Origin: Ga0077530 sp035565975 | Lineage (GTDB): Bacteria; Pseudomonadota; Alphaproteobacteria; Rhizobiales; Hyphomicrobiaceae | Assembly (NCBI GenBank): GCA_035565975.1 | Contig: DATMRT010000118.1 | Coordinates: 1 to 54,072 of the forward strand | Length of the DNA stretch: 54,072 bases | Direction of reading: 5' to 3' | Shown: in pieces, positions 8,266-18,903 of the stretch | Layout: each line of letters begins with the position of its first letter | Numbering within the stretch: position 1 is the stretch's first letter | The notes under the pieces: model-generated | What the model saw: only the letters and a program-made list of their open reading frames with translations | What the model was told of the DNA's origin: nothing | Database searches by the model: none | Made by a program: the position numbers and the translations under genes

Positions 8266-8621
8266 CGCCGCACTCCCAACGCTCTGGCTTTTGCAACGCA
8301 CGCGGTGCGCGCGCGGTTCCTGCGATCATTTGCTGTCGCAGCGCACAAACGGGAGCGCGAGCGGAAAAGCCAGCGAGCAGAGTGCACGTTCGCGCCGCAC
8401 GAGCGCCCCACAATCGCCCCATGAATCAGTTCAACTCACTTCATTCGGGCAGTTAAGCCATCAAGCTTCCCGGCATTCAGGAACCCTGGGCTATGACGGC
8501 CCAGGGTTCTGTTGGTTTGAGAGCCCGTTCGACGGGAGCTTGTGAGTGATGGCCGGGCAGCCGCGAGCACCACGCGCGAAGTCTCACGCGCACAGGTGAC
8601 GCGATCCTGAAGCTGCGCCCC
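8266..8621. other. Gene-free stretch with two hairpins
   Basis: About 350 bases between two leftward small genes show no convincing reading frame. The stretch must contain the promoter for the gene pair that starts at 8265. An 11-bp perfect hairpin at 8481-8509 and a smaller CCCGT/ACGGG hairpin at 8524-8536 stand side by side. Confidence 0.4.
8481..8509. other. Perfect 11-bp hairpin, possible terminator or small RNA element
   Basis: GAACCCTGGGC (8481-8491) pairs with GCCCAGGGTTC (8499-8509) around the loop TATGACG. It lies about 110 bases past the stop of the leftward gene 8622-8900. On the plus strand it is followed by a TG-rich, not a T-rich, sequence. Confidence 0.45.
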
Positions 8622-8900
8622 TTACCAGTGGGCGATTGCCTGCCCGACACTGCTCAGCATGACGAAGACAAGACCCGCCAGAAGGGCCTGACTCCACGCA
8701 GCCCGCTTGGGCATAGCCCGCACGCTCGCGGCTGGGAGCGGGGTCGGTACTTGCCGCGGTACTGCAGCCTCGCCGTCATCATCGGCGCTTCCCACAACCC
8801 GCAAGGGTGGCCAGCGCGTCTCACGGTTCAGGCGCTCGCAGCGCACCAGTGCGTCGTTTCCCCCAACCACACGCAAATGCGGCCGTCTATCCCCCGTCAT
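8622..8900 (-). CDS. Small protein with a C-terminal membrane anchor, unknown
   Basis: The product has 92 residues, starting at MTGDRRPHLRVVGGND. The motif LRVVG occurs twice (around residues 9-13 and 34-38). The middle is charged and proline-rich, and one hydrophobic helix closes the protein (SQALLAGLVFVMLSSVGQAI). This suggests a tail-anchored inner-membrane protein. A GGA lies about ten bases before the ATG. A longer frame upstream exists but its translation looks random. Not recognised. Confidence 0.5.
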   Translation of the reverse strand: MTGDRRPHLRVVGGNDALVRCERLNRETRWPPLRVVGSADDDGEAAVPRQVPTPLPAASVRAMPKRAAWSQALLAGLVFVMLSSVGQAIAHW

Positions 8901-9396
8901 GTGTCGTCCTGCCCCCTGAAAATATTCTGATATGTTAGGGCAAACAGCGGGCATCGTCAGCGCCCGGATTTCGAATTTTCCACAGCAGTGGCGCGCACGC
9001 CTGCAACGAGCGACGTGCGCAACTTCCCTCGCTCCGAGAATGACGAAGAGATGAGCGGAAATCGTGGCCTCTCGCTCCGAGGCGAGCGCTGCGCGCAATC
9101 GCGCCGCACGCTGCTTCCCACTCCGACTGACGCTCCGGTGGGATCACATTTTCGTAAAGTTGCCTCATCCACAGAAACTTCGCGCTTGCTACGCCTCGAC
9201 CATTGCTGCAGCGCATCCACTCAATCCGATGGCAAGGCTCTGTTTTTTCCCCTTATCGTCTCATTGAGGACATCTAAGTCGGATAGACGTGGTCCCAACG
9301 AAGCGCGTGCACTGCACGCCGACTGGGTTGACTCCAGGTTGTGCGGTCTCGCTAGCTGTGAAGACGAACGCGACGGCATCGAACAGGGGTACTGCG
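8901..9396. other. Gene-free stretch
   Basis: About 500 bases between divergent small genes. Frames on both strands are open but their translations are arginine/serine-rich and unlike any protein. I see no clear RNA gene. Promoters for the flanking genes are expected here, but none could be assigned. Confidence 0.4.
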
Positions 9397-9756
9397 ATGA
9401 TGATGCGTTTGAAGGGCCAGTCCATCCTGGTCGTTGAGCACGAACCGATAGTGGCCCGCGAGCTCGAGAGTGAGTTCACCCAAGCCGGCGCCAAGGTTTT
9501 CGCAGCGGATCAGCTCCGCGACGCGCTCTATCTGGCGGAATATCCGGCGCTCTCGGCGGCCGTCATCAATCTCCGTCTCGGCAGCGATACGACGGCAGCC
9601 GTCTGCCGCCGTCTCGATGATCTCGGCATTCCCTTCATGTTCTATACGAAATTCGATCCGACCGAGTTCGCCGCCGCGTGGCCGAAAGCGCCGGTGCTGA
9701 CAAAGCAGTCCGGCAGCGCGAAAGTTGCCGAGACGATCGCGGACATGCTTCACTGA
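9397..9756 (+). CDS. Atypical response-regulator receiver protein lacking the phospho-acceptor Asp
   Basis: The product has 119 residues and is a stand-alone receiver (CheY-like) domain. ILVVEHEPIVARELE matches the first strand and helix of receiver domains, and INLRLGSDTTAAVCRRL matches strand three. The residue that normally accepts phosphate, in the family pattern D-x-x-L-G, is Asn58 here, and the acidic pair is E14-H15 instead of two acids. Thr84 and Lys103 (LTKQSGS) are kept. The protein therefore probably cannot be phosphorylated normally and may act by protein binding. The start follows ACAGGGG at suitable spacing; an upstream extension is unlikely. Confidence 0.82.
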   Translation: MMMRLKGQSILVVEHEPIVARELESEFTQAGAKVFAADQLRDALYLAEYPALSAAVINLRLGSDTTAAVCRRLDDLGIPFMFYTKFDPTEFAAAWPKAPVLTKQSGSAKVAETIADMLH

Positions 9757-9818
9757 GCAGAAGCCAAGCACGCGATTTTGGATTTCTCCGGGAATAAAAC
9801 GCGCGCTGGCGCGTTACC

Positions 9819-9848
9819 CATGAGGTGCACCTCTCGGTGCGCCTCATG
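9819..9848. other. Strong 13-bp hairpin
   Basis: Arms 9819-9831 and 9836-9848 pair over 13 positions (one G-U pair when read as plus-strand RNA) around the tetraloop TCTC. The hairpin sits between the receiver gene and the PepSY-like gene. No T-tract follows. It could be a terminator for the upstream gene or a leader structure for the downstream one. Confidence 0.45.
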
Positions 9849-9869
9849 ACCCCCTATGCGGAGATCCGA

Positions 9870-10121
9870 ATGCACCGACTTCTGTTTTCACTTGCAGTAA
9901 CCGCACTCATGACGAGCCCGGCATGGGCCGACCGCCCCGTCACCGACGAGGAGCGAGCCCAGCTCACCGCCCTCCTGAAAGCTGAAGGCTGCACGGGCGG
10001 CGAGATGGAATTCGATGACGGCAAATTCGAAGTCGATGATGCGCGCTGCGCCGACGGGCGAGAGTGGGACTTCGAGTTCAGCCGCGACTTCAAGCTGATC
10101 AAGAAAGAGCAGGACGATTGA
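9870..10121 (+). CDS. Small periplasmic PepSY-like protein
   Basis: The product has 83 residues. The ATG at 9870 follows GGAGA, and a signal peptide is clear (LLFSLAVTALMTSPAWA, then DRPV). The mature part is a single small PepSY/YpeB-type module: TDEERAQLTALLKAEGC, GGEMEFDDGKFEVDDARC and a final acidic FEFSRDFKLIKK. Two cysteines could form a disulfide. PepSY modules are small domains found in peptidase propeptides and periplasmic sensors; the specific role is unknown. Confidence 0.72.
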   Translation: MHRLLFSLAVTALMTSPAWADRPVTDEERAQLTALLKAEGCTGGEMEFDDGKFEVDDARCADGREWDFEFSRDFKLIKKEQDD

Positions 10122-10143
10122 CGGCGCGGCCGGCACGCGGCGC

Positions 10144-11226
10144 TCACCGCCACGGCTGCCATTGATTGGCACGCCATACGTGCGGCACGTACGATGGCAC
10201 GACGGCATCGCCCTTGGCATCGAAGCGCACGGGACCGAGACGCGTCGCGTGCGGCCTTTCCCTGAGCGCTTCCGCGACGCGCTCGGGCGCGGGGCCGCCC
10301 GCCTCGGCGAGCGCGGCGGCCCATGCTTCGACTGCCGCCCGCGCTAGCGTGCGCTCGCCGCTCTCCCTCGTGGCTTTCTGTGCGTCCGCGCCCATGCCCG
10401 GCCACGGCAGCATGACGAGGAACCTCTCGACAGCCGCGAGCAATCGCGCGGGCGGCGCGTCGGCGGCGAGAATATCCGTTCCGATGGCCGTCGTGATCCG
10501 CGCGCCTGCGCGGCGCGCCTGATCGAGGATCATGGACGCCTCGATGGCCTGGCCCGGAAACACGACGAGATCGGCCCGCGCCGCGGCAAGCTCACGCACA
10601 AGCGCCGCGTGATCCTTGGTGCCGGACACATACGTGGCGACCAGCACCGGCGTCACCTGTGCCGCCGCAGCGCTGCGGCGTATCTCATCCGCCATGCCGC
10701 GCCCCTGGAGACTTCGGTCGTGGACGATGGCAACGCGCGCCAAGGGGAACGAAGCCGCAATCAGCGCCGCGATGCTGTCGGCCTGGCGGTCGTCGCGACC
10801 CGCCAGGCGATGAATGCTTGGACGGTCGGCAGGTGTCGTTAGCCGTGGATGACGCGGTCCCGTCGCGATCATGACGATACCGGCGGCGGCATAAATCGCG
10901 GCTGCGCGGATGGCACCACTCGGGCAGACATGCCCGATCACCACATCGACGCCCTGCGCGACGGCGCGGCCAGCGACGGCAGCCGCTTCATCGCTCTCGC
11001 AGCGGTCATCCTCATCGACGATGCGCAGTCGCCGGCCGAGTACGCCGCCCTGCTCATTGAGCAAGCGCGCCGCTTCATCGACGCCTTCCCCCACGGGGCG
11101 CGGTGCCGTTTGGTGGCGGCGCTCGTCTGGCACGGGGAGGCGGCTCGAGTCCACCGCCATGACCACGATCTCACCTTCGCCGGCTTGCGCAGTTGCCAGC
11201 GCGCCGGACAGCAGGGCGAGCGCCAT
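10144..11226 (-). CDS. Divergent LivJ/K-type periplasmic binding protein
   Basis: The product has 360 residues. The start at 11226 follows GAGG and gives a signal peptide ending ATAQAGEG. The fold is that of type I amino-acid/amide binding proteins of ABC importers (VDEAARLLNEQGGVLGRR, VIGHVCPSGAIRAAAIYAAA, VAIVHDRSLQGRGMADEIR), and the last motif RFDAKGDAVVPSYVPHVW parallels the end of the neighbouring LivJ protein. It lies directly after that gene but behind a strong terminator, and is much more divergent. It probably arose by duplication and may give the transporter a second ligand, or act as a sensor. Ligand unknown. Confidence 0.82.
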   Translation of the reverse strand: MALALLSGALATAQAGEGEIVVMAVDSSRLPVPDERRHQTAPRPVGEGVDEAARLLNEQGGVLGRRLRIVDEDDRCESDEAAAVAGRAVAQGVDVVIGHVCPSGAIRAAAIYAAAGIVMIATGPRHPRLTTPADRPSIHRLAGRDDRQADSIAALIAASFPLARVAIVHDRSLQGRGMADEIRRSAAAAQVTPVLVATYVSGTKDHAALVRELAAARADLVVFPGQAIEASMILDQARRAGARITTAIGTDILAADAPPARLLAAVERFLVMLPWPGMGADAQKATRESGERTLARAAVEAWAAALAEAGGPAPERVAEALRERPHATRLGPVRFDAKGDAVVPSYVPHVWRANQWQPWR

Positions 11227-11253
11227 CAGCAACGCCTCAACCCGACGAAGCTG

Positions 11254-11290
11254 AAAAATGCCGAAAGGCAGCCGCGCGGGCTGCCTTTCG
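11254..11290 (-). terminator. Rho-independent terminator after the liv binding-protein gene
   Basis: Reading leftward, CGAAAGGCAGCC (11290-11279) pairs perfectly with GGCTGCCTTTCG (11273-11262) around a 5-base loop. A T5 run follows on the reverse strand (plus-strand AAAAA at 11254-11258). It lies 38 bases past the stop of the 11328-12443 gene. Confidence 0.85.
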
Positions 11291-11327
11291 CATGTTCTCC
11301 TGAAGTGTCGCGTCACGCGCACGCCGC

Positions 11328-12443
11328 TCAGTTCTGCACGTACGTGATCTTGTCGCCCTCGACCTTCTTCCACGTGTACATCGTGTAATCGGGCACCGTG
11401 ACGTCACCCTTCTTGTCGAAGGCGCGCGAACCGAGGACCGTCGCGAACGGCTTTCCGCTGCGGATGACCTCAGCGATCTTCTTGGGGTCGTTCGACTTGG
11501 CCTGATTGGCGGCCGAAGCGATGACCTGGATCACCGCGTACGCATAGAGCGTATAAGCTTCGGGCTTGAAGTTTGCGGCGAGGAACTTCTTCACGACGTC
11601 AGCCGCCTCTTTGCGACGCTGCGGATCGGGCGCGAAGGTCATGAGCGTCCCAGCAACACCCGGACCGCCGATCGCCGCGAACTCGTCGGTCGCGATGCCG
11701 TCACCCGACATCAACGGCGCCTTGATGCCCTGGTCGCGCATCTGACGCACGATCAAACCGCCTTCGGTGTGCAGCCCGCCCCAGTAGACGAGATCCGCGC
11801 CCGACACCTTGATCTTCGATGCCAGCGCCGAGAAATCCTTCTCGCCGATGTTCACGCCCTCATAGAGCACTTCCTTGAGGCCGCCGGCGTTCATGGCCTT
11901 CTTGGTCTCGTCGGCGAGGCCCTTCCCGTACGTCGTCTTGTCGTGAATGATCGCGATCTTCTTGCCCTTGTAGTTCTTCAGCAGATACGCGCCGGCGACC
12001 GCGCCTTGCTGATCGTCGCGCCCGCACATGCGGAACGTGTTCCAGAGCTTGCGCTCGGTCAGGCGCGGATTGGTCGAGCCCGGCGAGAACATGAGTGCGC
12101 CGTTCTCGGCATAGACCTCGGAGGCAGGAATCGAGACGCCCGAGTTGAAATGACCGGCTACGATCCTGACGCCTTCACCGATGAACTTGTTGGCCACGGA
12201 CACGCCTTCCTTGGGATCAGCGCGATCGTCGCCCAAAACCAGCTCGATCTTCTGGCCATTCATGCCGCCCTTGGCGTTGATGTCGGCAACGGCCTGCTCG
12301 GCGCCACGCTTAAGCTGGGCACCGAACGTGGCATTGGCTCCCGTCAGAGGAGCTCCGAGACCGATCTTCACCTGCGCGTTCGCGACACCCGACATCGCGA
12401 GCAGGGCCGCAACGGCCACCCCCGACCACATGAGCTTTCTCAT
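11328..12443 (-). CDS. Branched-chain amino-acid ABC transporter substrate-binding protein (LivJ/LivK type)
   Basis: The product has 371 residues. The ATG at 12443 follows GGGAG; an in-frame TTG just ahead is ignored. The signal peptide ends GVANAQ. The mature protein begins VKIGLGAPLTGANATFGAQL, the classical opening of Leu/Ile/Val-binding proteins. ELVLGDDRADPKEG, VAGHFNSGVSIPAS and IAIIHDKTTYGKGLA are further family motifs. It captures its ligand in the periplasm and delivers it to LivHM. It lies at the end of the livHMGF operon. The exact ligand (branched-chain amino acids, an amide or urea) cannot be told. Confidence 0.93.
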   Translation of the reverse strand: MRKLMWSGVAVAALLAMSGVANAQVKIGLGAPLTGANATFGAQLKRGAEQAVADINAKGGMNGQKIELVLGDDRADPKEGVSVANKFIGEGVRIVAGHFNSGVSIPASEVYAENGALMFSPGSTNPRLTERKLWNTFRMCGRDDQQGAVAGAYLLKNYKGKKIAIIHDKTTYGKGLADETKKAMNAGGLKEVLYEGVNIGEKDFSALASKIKVSGADLVYWGGLHTEGGLIVRQMRDQGIKAPLMSGDGIATDEFAAIGGPGVAGTLMTFAPDPQRRKEAADVVKKFLAANFKPEAYTLYAYAVIQVIASAANQAKSNDPKKIAEVIRSGKPFATVLGSRAFDKKGDVTVPDYTMYTWKKVEGDKITYVQN

Positions 12444-12611
12444 CAACGCTCTCCCTTCTAGCCAACTGGCTGCTGAAACTTGCGGATTTGATCGAACGTA
12501 GCCGCACCGGCGCGACAGTCCGCGCCCGTGAACTGAGGATTCACCGAAAGTTGGGCAAAGTCACGCCCAATCCACAGCTCCAGAGACCAAGGATTGGGCG
12601 GTCCAAAACCC

Positions 12612-12968
12612 TCAACGATCGCCCCGGCGCAACGCAGGCTCGGCCGTGCCGGACGCGAGCCAGTCGTACTGCTCGCGCATCTGGCGCGAGCGCGTGAGCC
12701 GGAAGCCGAATGCGGCCGCCACAACAAGGACGACGAGATCAACCACATAGCTGCGTGGCGCGATGAACGGCTCGTCGAACAGCGCGTGATGAATGAAGCG
12801 CACGGCACCCGCAATGAGAAAACCGTAGACGACGAGTTGCCAGCGCGGCCGCCATGTCGACGCGATGGCGCCGCCCGTCGCGTACGCGGCCATCCCGCCC
12901 ATGATCACGGTCACGAGCAGGAAGACCCAGTCGCCGTTCGGACCTGCATCGTAGAGCCAGTCAGGCAT
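12612..12968 (-). CDS. DUF6867-type small membrane protein of the liv operon
   Basis: The product has 118 residues with three hydrophobic segments (WVFLLVTVIMGGMAAYATGG; WQLVVYGFLIAGAVRF; YVVDLVVLVVAAAFGF) and a basic C-terminal tail. It lies 12 bases after livF, before the binding-protein gene, with GGAGG in front of the start. Similar small membrane proteins occur at this place in liv operons of related alphaproteobacteria. The family assignment is from memory of that context. Function unknown; an accessory role in the transporter is inferred. Confidence 0.72.
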   Translation of the reverse strand: MPDWLYDAGPNGDWVFLLVTVIMGGMAAYATGGAIASTWRPRWQLVVYGFLIAGAVRFIHHALFDEPFIAPRSYVVDLVVLVVAAAFGFRLTRSRQMREQYDWLASGTAEPALRRGDR

Positions 12969-12980
12969 CGTGTCCCTCCT

Positions 12981-13702
<722 letters not shown>

Positions 13703-13706
<4 letters not shown>

Positions 13707-14610
13707 GGCAGCTCTCCCCGCTCGACAGCCGCCACTTCCTCATCCTCGACGCCGAGATAGGCGGCGATCACCTTGGGATCGTTGCGTACGTGCTCGGGCG
13801 AGCCATCCGAGATCTTGATGCCGTATTCCAGCACGATCACGTGGTCGGAGATCTCCATAACGACGGACATATCATGCTCGATGAGCAGGATCGACGTCCC
13901 GTGCTCGCGCTGGATGGTCTTCAGCAGCTTGCCGAGCTCCGCACTCTCGCGCGGATTGAGGCCCGCGGCCGGCTCGTCGAGACAGAGCAATAGCGGATCG
14001 CTGCACATGGCGCGCACGATCTCCAGGCGGCGCTGATCGCCATAGGGCAGACTGCCGGCCGGATCGTCGGCGCGCGCGGTCAGCCCGATGAGGTCGAGCC
14101 AATATCGTGCGCGCTCGATCGCCGCCTGCTCGGCGCGCGCATAGCGCGGCAGGCCGATCAGACCGAGAACCGTCCATCCTGATGCACTCATCAGCGTGTT
14201 GTGCTGGGCGACGATCAGGTTCTCGAGTGTCGTCATGCCCGTGAAAAGGCGGATATTCTGGAAAGTGCGCGCTACACGTGCCTTGGCCGCGATCTCGTAG
14301 TCGGGCATCCGCTCGAGCAGGAAGAGCGTGTTCGCGCCGTGGCGCACGAAGCGCGCGTCGCTGCGGGTAAGCGCTGCGACCTGCTCGGCATCGGCATTGC
14401 CGGCGTGGCTCATGACCATGCGGCCCGAGGTCGGCTTGTAGAAACCCGTGATGCAGTTGAAGACCGTCGTCTTGCCGGCCCCATTCGGCCCGATGATGGC
14501 CGTGATGTCGCCGCGGCCGGCGCCGAACGAGACGTCGTTGACGGCAACGAGGCCGCCGAACCGCATGGTCAGATGCTCGATCTCGAGAAGCGGCGCCGTC
14601 TCCCAGCGCA

Positions 14611-14611
<1 letters not shown>
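13703..14611 (-). CDS. livG: Branched-chain amino-acid ABC transporter ATP-binding protein LivG
   Basis: The product has 302 residues. Walker A is GPNGAGKTT (41-49), Walker B is LLCLDEPAAGLNP, and ARTFQNIRLFTGMTTLENL is characteristic of LivG. The signature motif is modified to LPYGDQRR, usual for this family. A stretch of about 30 residues after FYKPTSGRMV (MSHAGNADAEQVAALTRSDA and onward) makes it longer than the 255-residue E. coli protein. It pairs with LivF on LivHM. The start overlaps the livM stop as ATGA. Confidence 0.95.
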
Positions 14612-16032
<1,421 letters not shown>

Positions 16033-16037
16033 GGGAC

Positions 16038-16955
16038 TCAGACTTTCTCGACTTCGGGTTTGCCGAGCAGCCCCGAGGGCATGAAGATGAGCGTGATGGC
16101 GAGGATCGAGAAGACAGCGACATCCTTGTAGTCGATCGAGAAGTAGGCCGACCAGAGCGCTTCGATGAGGCCAATGAGAAGACCGCCGAGCACGGCCCCC
16201 GGCAGTGAGCCGATGCCGCCGAGCACCGCGGCCGTGAAGGCCTTGATGCCCGGCACGAAGCCATCGGCAAAATTCACGACGCCGTAGTAGATGAGATAGA
16301 GGACACCGGCGACAGCGGCGAGTGCGCCGCCCATGATGAACGTGATCGAGATCGTGCGGTCGACATTGATGCCGAGCAGCGCCGCCATTCGCCTGTCCTG
16401 CTCGCAGGCGCGCTGCGCGCGGCCGAGCGGCGTATACTGCACCACCCACCAGAAGATCGTGAGCAGCACCGCCGTTACCAGCATGATGATCATCTGCTTG
16501 TAGGAGATCGTGACCGCATAATTGACGCCCTGCTTGAGCGTGATGACGTCATTGAGCATGGGCGCAATCGGCTTGTTGCGCGGGCCTTGGGCGAGTTGCA
16601 CGAGGTTCATGAGAAAGATCGACATGCCGATCGCGGAGATCAGTGGCGCGAGACGGAAGGAGCCGCGCAGCGGCCTGTACGCCACGCGTTCGATGGCCCA
16701 GCTCCACAGCGCGGTCAGGAACATGCCGGCGAACAGCACCACCAGCAGGGCCATGGCGACCGACGCGACACCGAGCACGGTGGTCAAGAGCAGGAAGAAG
16801 ATCAGAGCGATGAACGTCGAGACCATGAACAGGTCGCCATGGGCGAAGTTGATCATCCCGATGATGCCGAAAACCATCGTGTAGCCGATGGCGATCAGGC
16901 CATAGATCGAGCCGAGCGTGACGCCGTTGATGATCTGCTGGAGGAAATATTCCAC
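16038..16955 (-). CDS. livH: Branched-chain amino-acid ABC transporter permease LivH
   Basis: The product has 305 residues with a GTG start at 16955, supported by AAGGAG six bases before it. It begins MEYFLQQIINGVTLGSIYGL and carries the usual LivH motifs FGIIGMINFAHGDLFMV and LGRAQRACEQDRRMAALLGI. Eight or so membrane helices. It is the first gene of the livHMGF operon, and the promoter should lie in the 270 bases upstream, where I could not assign one. Confidence 0.95.
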   Translation of the reverse strand: MEYFLQQIINGVTLGSIYGLIAIGYTMVFGIIGMINFAHGDLFMVSTFIALIFFLLLTTVLGVASVAMALLVVLFAGMFLTALWSWAIERVAYRPLRGSFRLAPLISAIGMSIFLMNLVQLAQGPRNKPIAPMLNDVITLKQGVNYAVTISYKQMIIMLVTAVLLTIFWWVVQYTPLGRAQRACEQDRRMAALLGINVDRTISITFIMGGALAAVAGVLYLIYYGVVNFADGFVPGIKAFTAAVLGGIGSLPGAVLGGLLIGLIEALWSAYFSIDYKDVAVFSILAITLIFMPSGLLGKPEVEKV

Positions 16956-17223
16956 CTATGGCTCCTTCGTCGCCTCATCGGCTGCTCACGAACCCGGCTA
17001 CGCGCGGCAGCCGGAAGCTCAGACCATGGGCAACGAATCGATCCAGCGGAATTGGACCGGAAACACTTTTCTCCAGATAAGTGCGCTCGTCCCCAGGACT
17101 GGACGGGAGTCTGCGGGGAAGGCGCGGCGGTGTAAAGCACGCTTGCGCCGCAACTCGGCCGCGAACGCCCATTCTCCGGGCATCCTGTGCCGCCCTCGTC
17201 ACAGCGCCCGCGAACGGGCGCTC

Positions 17224-17469
17224 TCAGAGCATGTTATGCGTGCCGTCGCAGAAGGGCGCGTCGTCCGTACTCTTGCAGCCGCAGAGATTGAACGTGCCGG
17301 AGCTCTCCGCGACGAAGCGCAGCGGCAGAAACGAGGTCCCCTTGTGGCCGGCGGAGTCGCAGAAGGGCTGGCGGGACGAGCGCCCGCATCGGCACCACAA
17401 GTAGGCCCGGCCTTCTTCGAGCTCGACCTGATAGGGGCCGAGTTGTGCGACCACGGGTTCATCGCTCAT
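17224..17469 (-). CDS. CDGSH iron-sulfur domain protein, double motif
   Basis: The product has 81 residues. The start at 17469 follows GGAG eight bases before. There are two CDGSH-type sites, each binding a 2Fe-2S cluster through three Cys and one His: C26-x-C28, C37 and H42 (FCDSAGH); C63-x-C65, C74 and H78 (FCDGTH). Double-motif bacterial proteins resemble human MiNT/CISD3. They are thought to take part in Fe-S or redox handling; the partner here is not known. The gene stands alone between livH and a small gene on the same strand. Confidence 0.92.
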   Translation of the reverse strand: MSDEPVVAQLGPYQVELEEGRAYLWCRCGRSSRQPFCDSAGHKGTSFLPLRFVAESSGTFNLCGCKSTDDAPFCDGTHNML

Positions 17470-17619
17470 CGATCGGTCTCCTTGCCAGTCCCCTGAGATG
17501 CCGGATCGGGGAGCCGCCTCGAGGTCGACTCCTTGCTCGTATCTGACCCGGAATGGAAATGGAGGCAAGGGCGCGGTTGGCACACCGCGCGCCATAAGTG
17601 CGGAACTGGCAGCGCCACG

Positions 17620-17808
17620 CTACTCGATGAGCTGCAGGCGGTCACGGACGACCATGCCGCGCGCGGGCTGGCGATCGGCCGGCGCATCCTCCCGGCGCTC
17701 GTAGCGCACGCCTGGAAAGAGGATCACCTCGGCCGAGGATTGGACGCGGCGCGACGGGCGGCGGCGCGCGGGCACTTGCATCTCGGGAAAGTCCAGTATC
17801 GTCGCCAT
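17620..17808 (-). CDS. Small conserved-type basic protein, unknown
   Basis: The product has 62 residues, starting MATILDFPEMQVPARRR; GGAG precedes the start by seven bases. A central SAEVILFPGVRYERRED stretch looks like a conserved core and the rest is basic and proline-rich. No family is recognised with certainty. The CtrA-type site at 17901-17916 lies about 95 bases upstream, so the gene may be cell-cycle controlled. Confidence 0.62.
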   Translation of the reverse strand: MATILDFPEMQVPARRRPSRRVQSSAEVILFPGVRYERREDAPADRQPARGMVVRDRLQLIE

Positions 17809-17900
17809 GGCTCGTCTCCAACCGAGGGCGCTCTGATGAGATACGCGGCACGGCCGGAGATTCCGGCGGTCTGACGGATTCGATCTGGCGACTGATGCGG

Positions 17901-17916
17901 TTAACAAAAGGTTAAC
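17901..17916. promoter_or_regulatory. CtrA-type binding site (TTAA-N7-TTAAC)
   Basis: TTAACAAAAGGTTAAC matches the full alphaproteobacterial CtrA consensus, TTAA-N7-TTAAC, with exactly seven bases between the half sites; the reverse strand also matches. It lies 93 bases upstream of the 62-residue protein gene and 68 bases beyond the nitrilase stop, so the small gene is the likely target. A chance match cannot be excluded, but the surroundings are GC-rich, which makes one less likely. Confidence 0.5.
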
Positions 17917-17983
17917 GCGCGAGTCCGCGGTGTGCTGGCGCGCGAGGCCGGTGCAGCAGCGCAACAATCACATGCGATGACGT

Positions 17984-18802
17984 CTAAAGCCGTCGATGGC
18001 TCGCGACGGGAATGAGGCCGCGCACACGCGTGATCTGATCGCGCTCGATGTTCGCCGTCGCGTAGCCGATGCCGTCCGACACCTTGGCGATGACATGCCC
18101 CCACGGGTCGGCAATGAGGCTGTGGCCGTACGAGAGCCGCGTCGCGCCGCCGCCATCGACGAACGGCCCGTACTGGCCCGGCGCCACGATGTAGGTCTGC
18201 GTCTCGATGGCGCGCGCGCGCAACAGCACCTCCCAGTGGTCCTTCCCCGTCTGCAACGTGAAGGAGGACGGCACCATGATGATGTCGGCGCCGCGCTTGG
18301 CGAGCGCGAGATAGAGCTCGGCGAAACGCATGTCGTAGCAGATCGTGCAGCCGACCTTGAAGCCTTCGAGATCGTAGAGAACGACCTCCTCGCCGGCCTT
18401 CACGGTCGCGCTCTCGTTGTAGGGCGTGCCGTCGGGCGCGGTGATGTCGAACATGTGGATCTTGCGGTAGCGCGCGACCTCGCGACCGGTGCGGTCGAAG
18501 ACGCAGGTCGTGTTGTAGACCTGACTGTCGCCCGGAATGTGCTCGATCATGCTGCCGCCGTGAACCCAGACCTTGTGCGTGCGCGCAAAGGTCTGCAGCG
18601 CCTCGTAGGCCTCGCCGCCCGGAATGCGGTCGGCATTGGCGAGCTTCACGGCCGTGGTGCCGCCGCGCCAGTTCCACACCTCCGGCAGCACCAGCACGTC
18701 GGGCCGGTCGGTCTCGACCGCGCGCGCCATCAGGTCGGTCGCCTGGGCGATATTGCGCGCCTTGTCGTGCATGGAATTGGTCTGGACGACGGTAATGCGC
18801 AT
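17984..18802 (-). CDS. Carbon-nitrogen hydrolase (nitrilase superfamily, Nit1/Nit2-like)
   Basis: The product has 272 residues. The catalytic triad is complete: E41 (LPEVWNW), K114 (RKIHMFD) and C155 (GCTICYDMRF). The motif set and length resemble the Nit1/Nit2 branch, which hydrolyses amides such as deaminated glutathione or omega-amides of keto acids, rather than true nitrilases. The start at 18802 follows AAAGGGA closely. It is the last gene of the leftward run SDR, tctC, tctC, tctB, tctA, so it may act on a substrate brought in by that transporter. Confidence 0.88.
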   Translation of the reverse strand: MRITVVQTNSMHDKARNIAQATDLMARAVETDRPDVLVLPEVWNWRGGTTAVKLANADRIPGGEAYEALQTFARTHKVWVHGGSMIEHIPGDSQVYNTTCVFDRTGREVARYRKIHMFDITAPDGTPYNESATVKAGEEVVLYDLEGFKVGCTICYDMRFAELYLALAKRGADIIMVPSSFTLQTGKDHWEVLLRARAIETQTYIVAPGQYGPFVDGGGATRLSYGHSLIADPWGHVIAKVSDGIGYATANIERDQITRVRGLIPVASHRRL

Positions 18803-18903
18803 TCCCTTTGCCCTCGCCTGCTGGGAAGGCCATTTTAGCAACCAACGCCGTAGCATGGCGAGGGCCACCGTGCGGACAGGTCGCCGCTCGTCACAGGAGC
18901 ATC

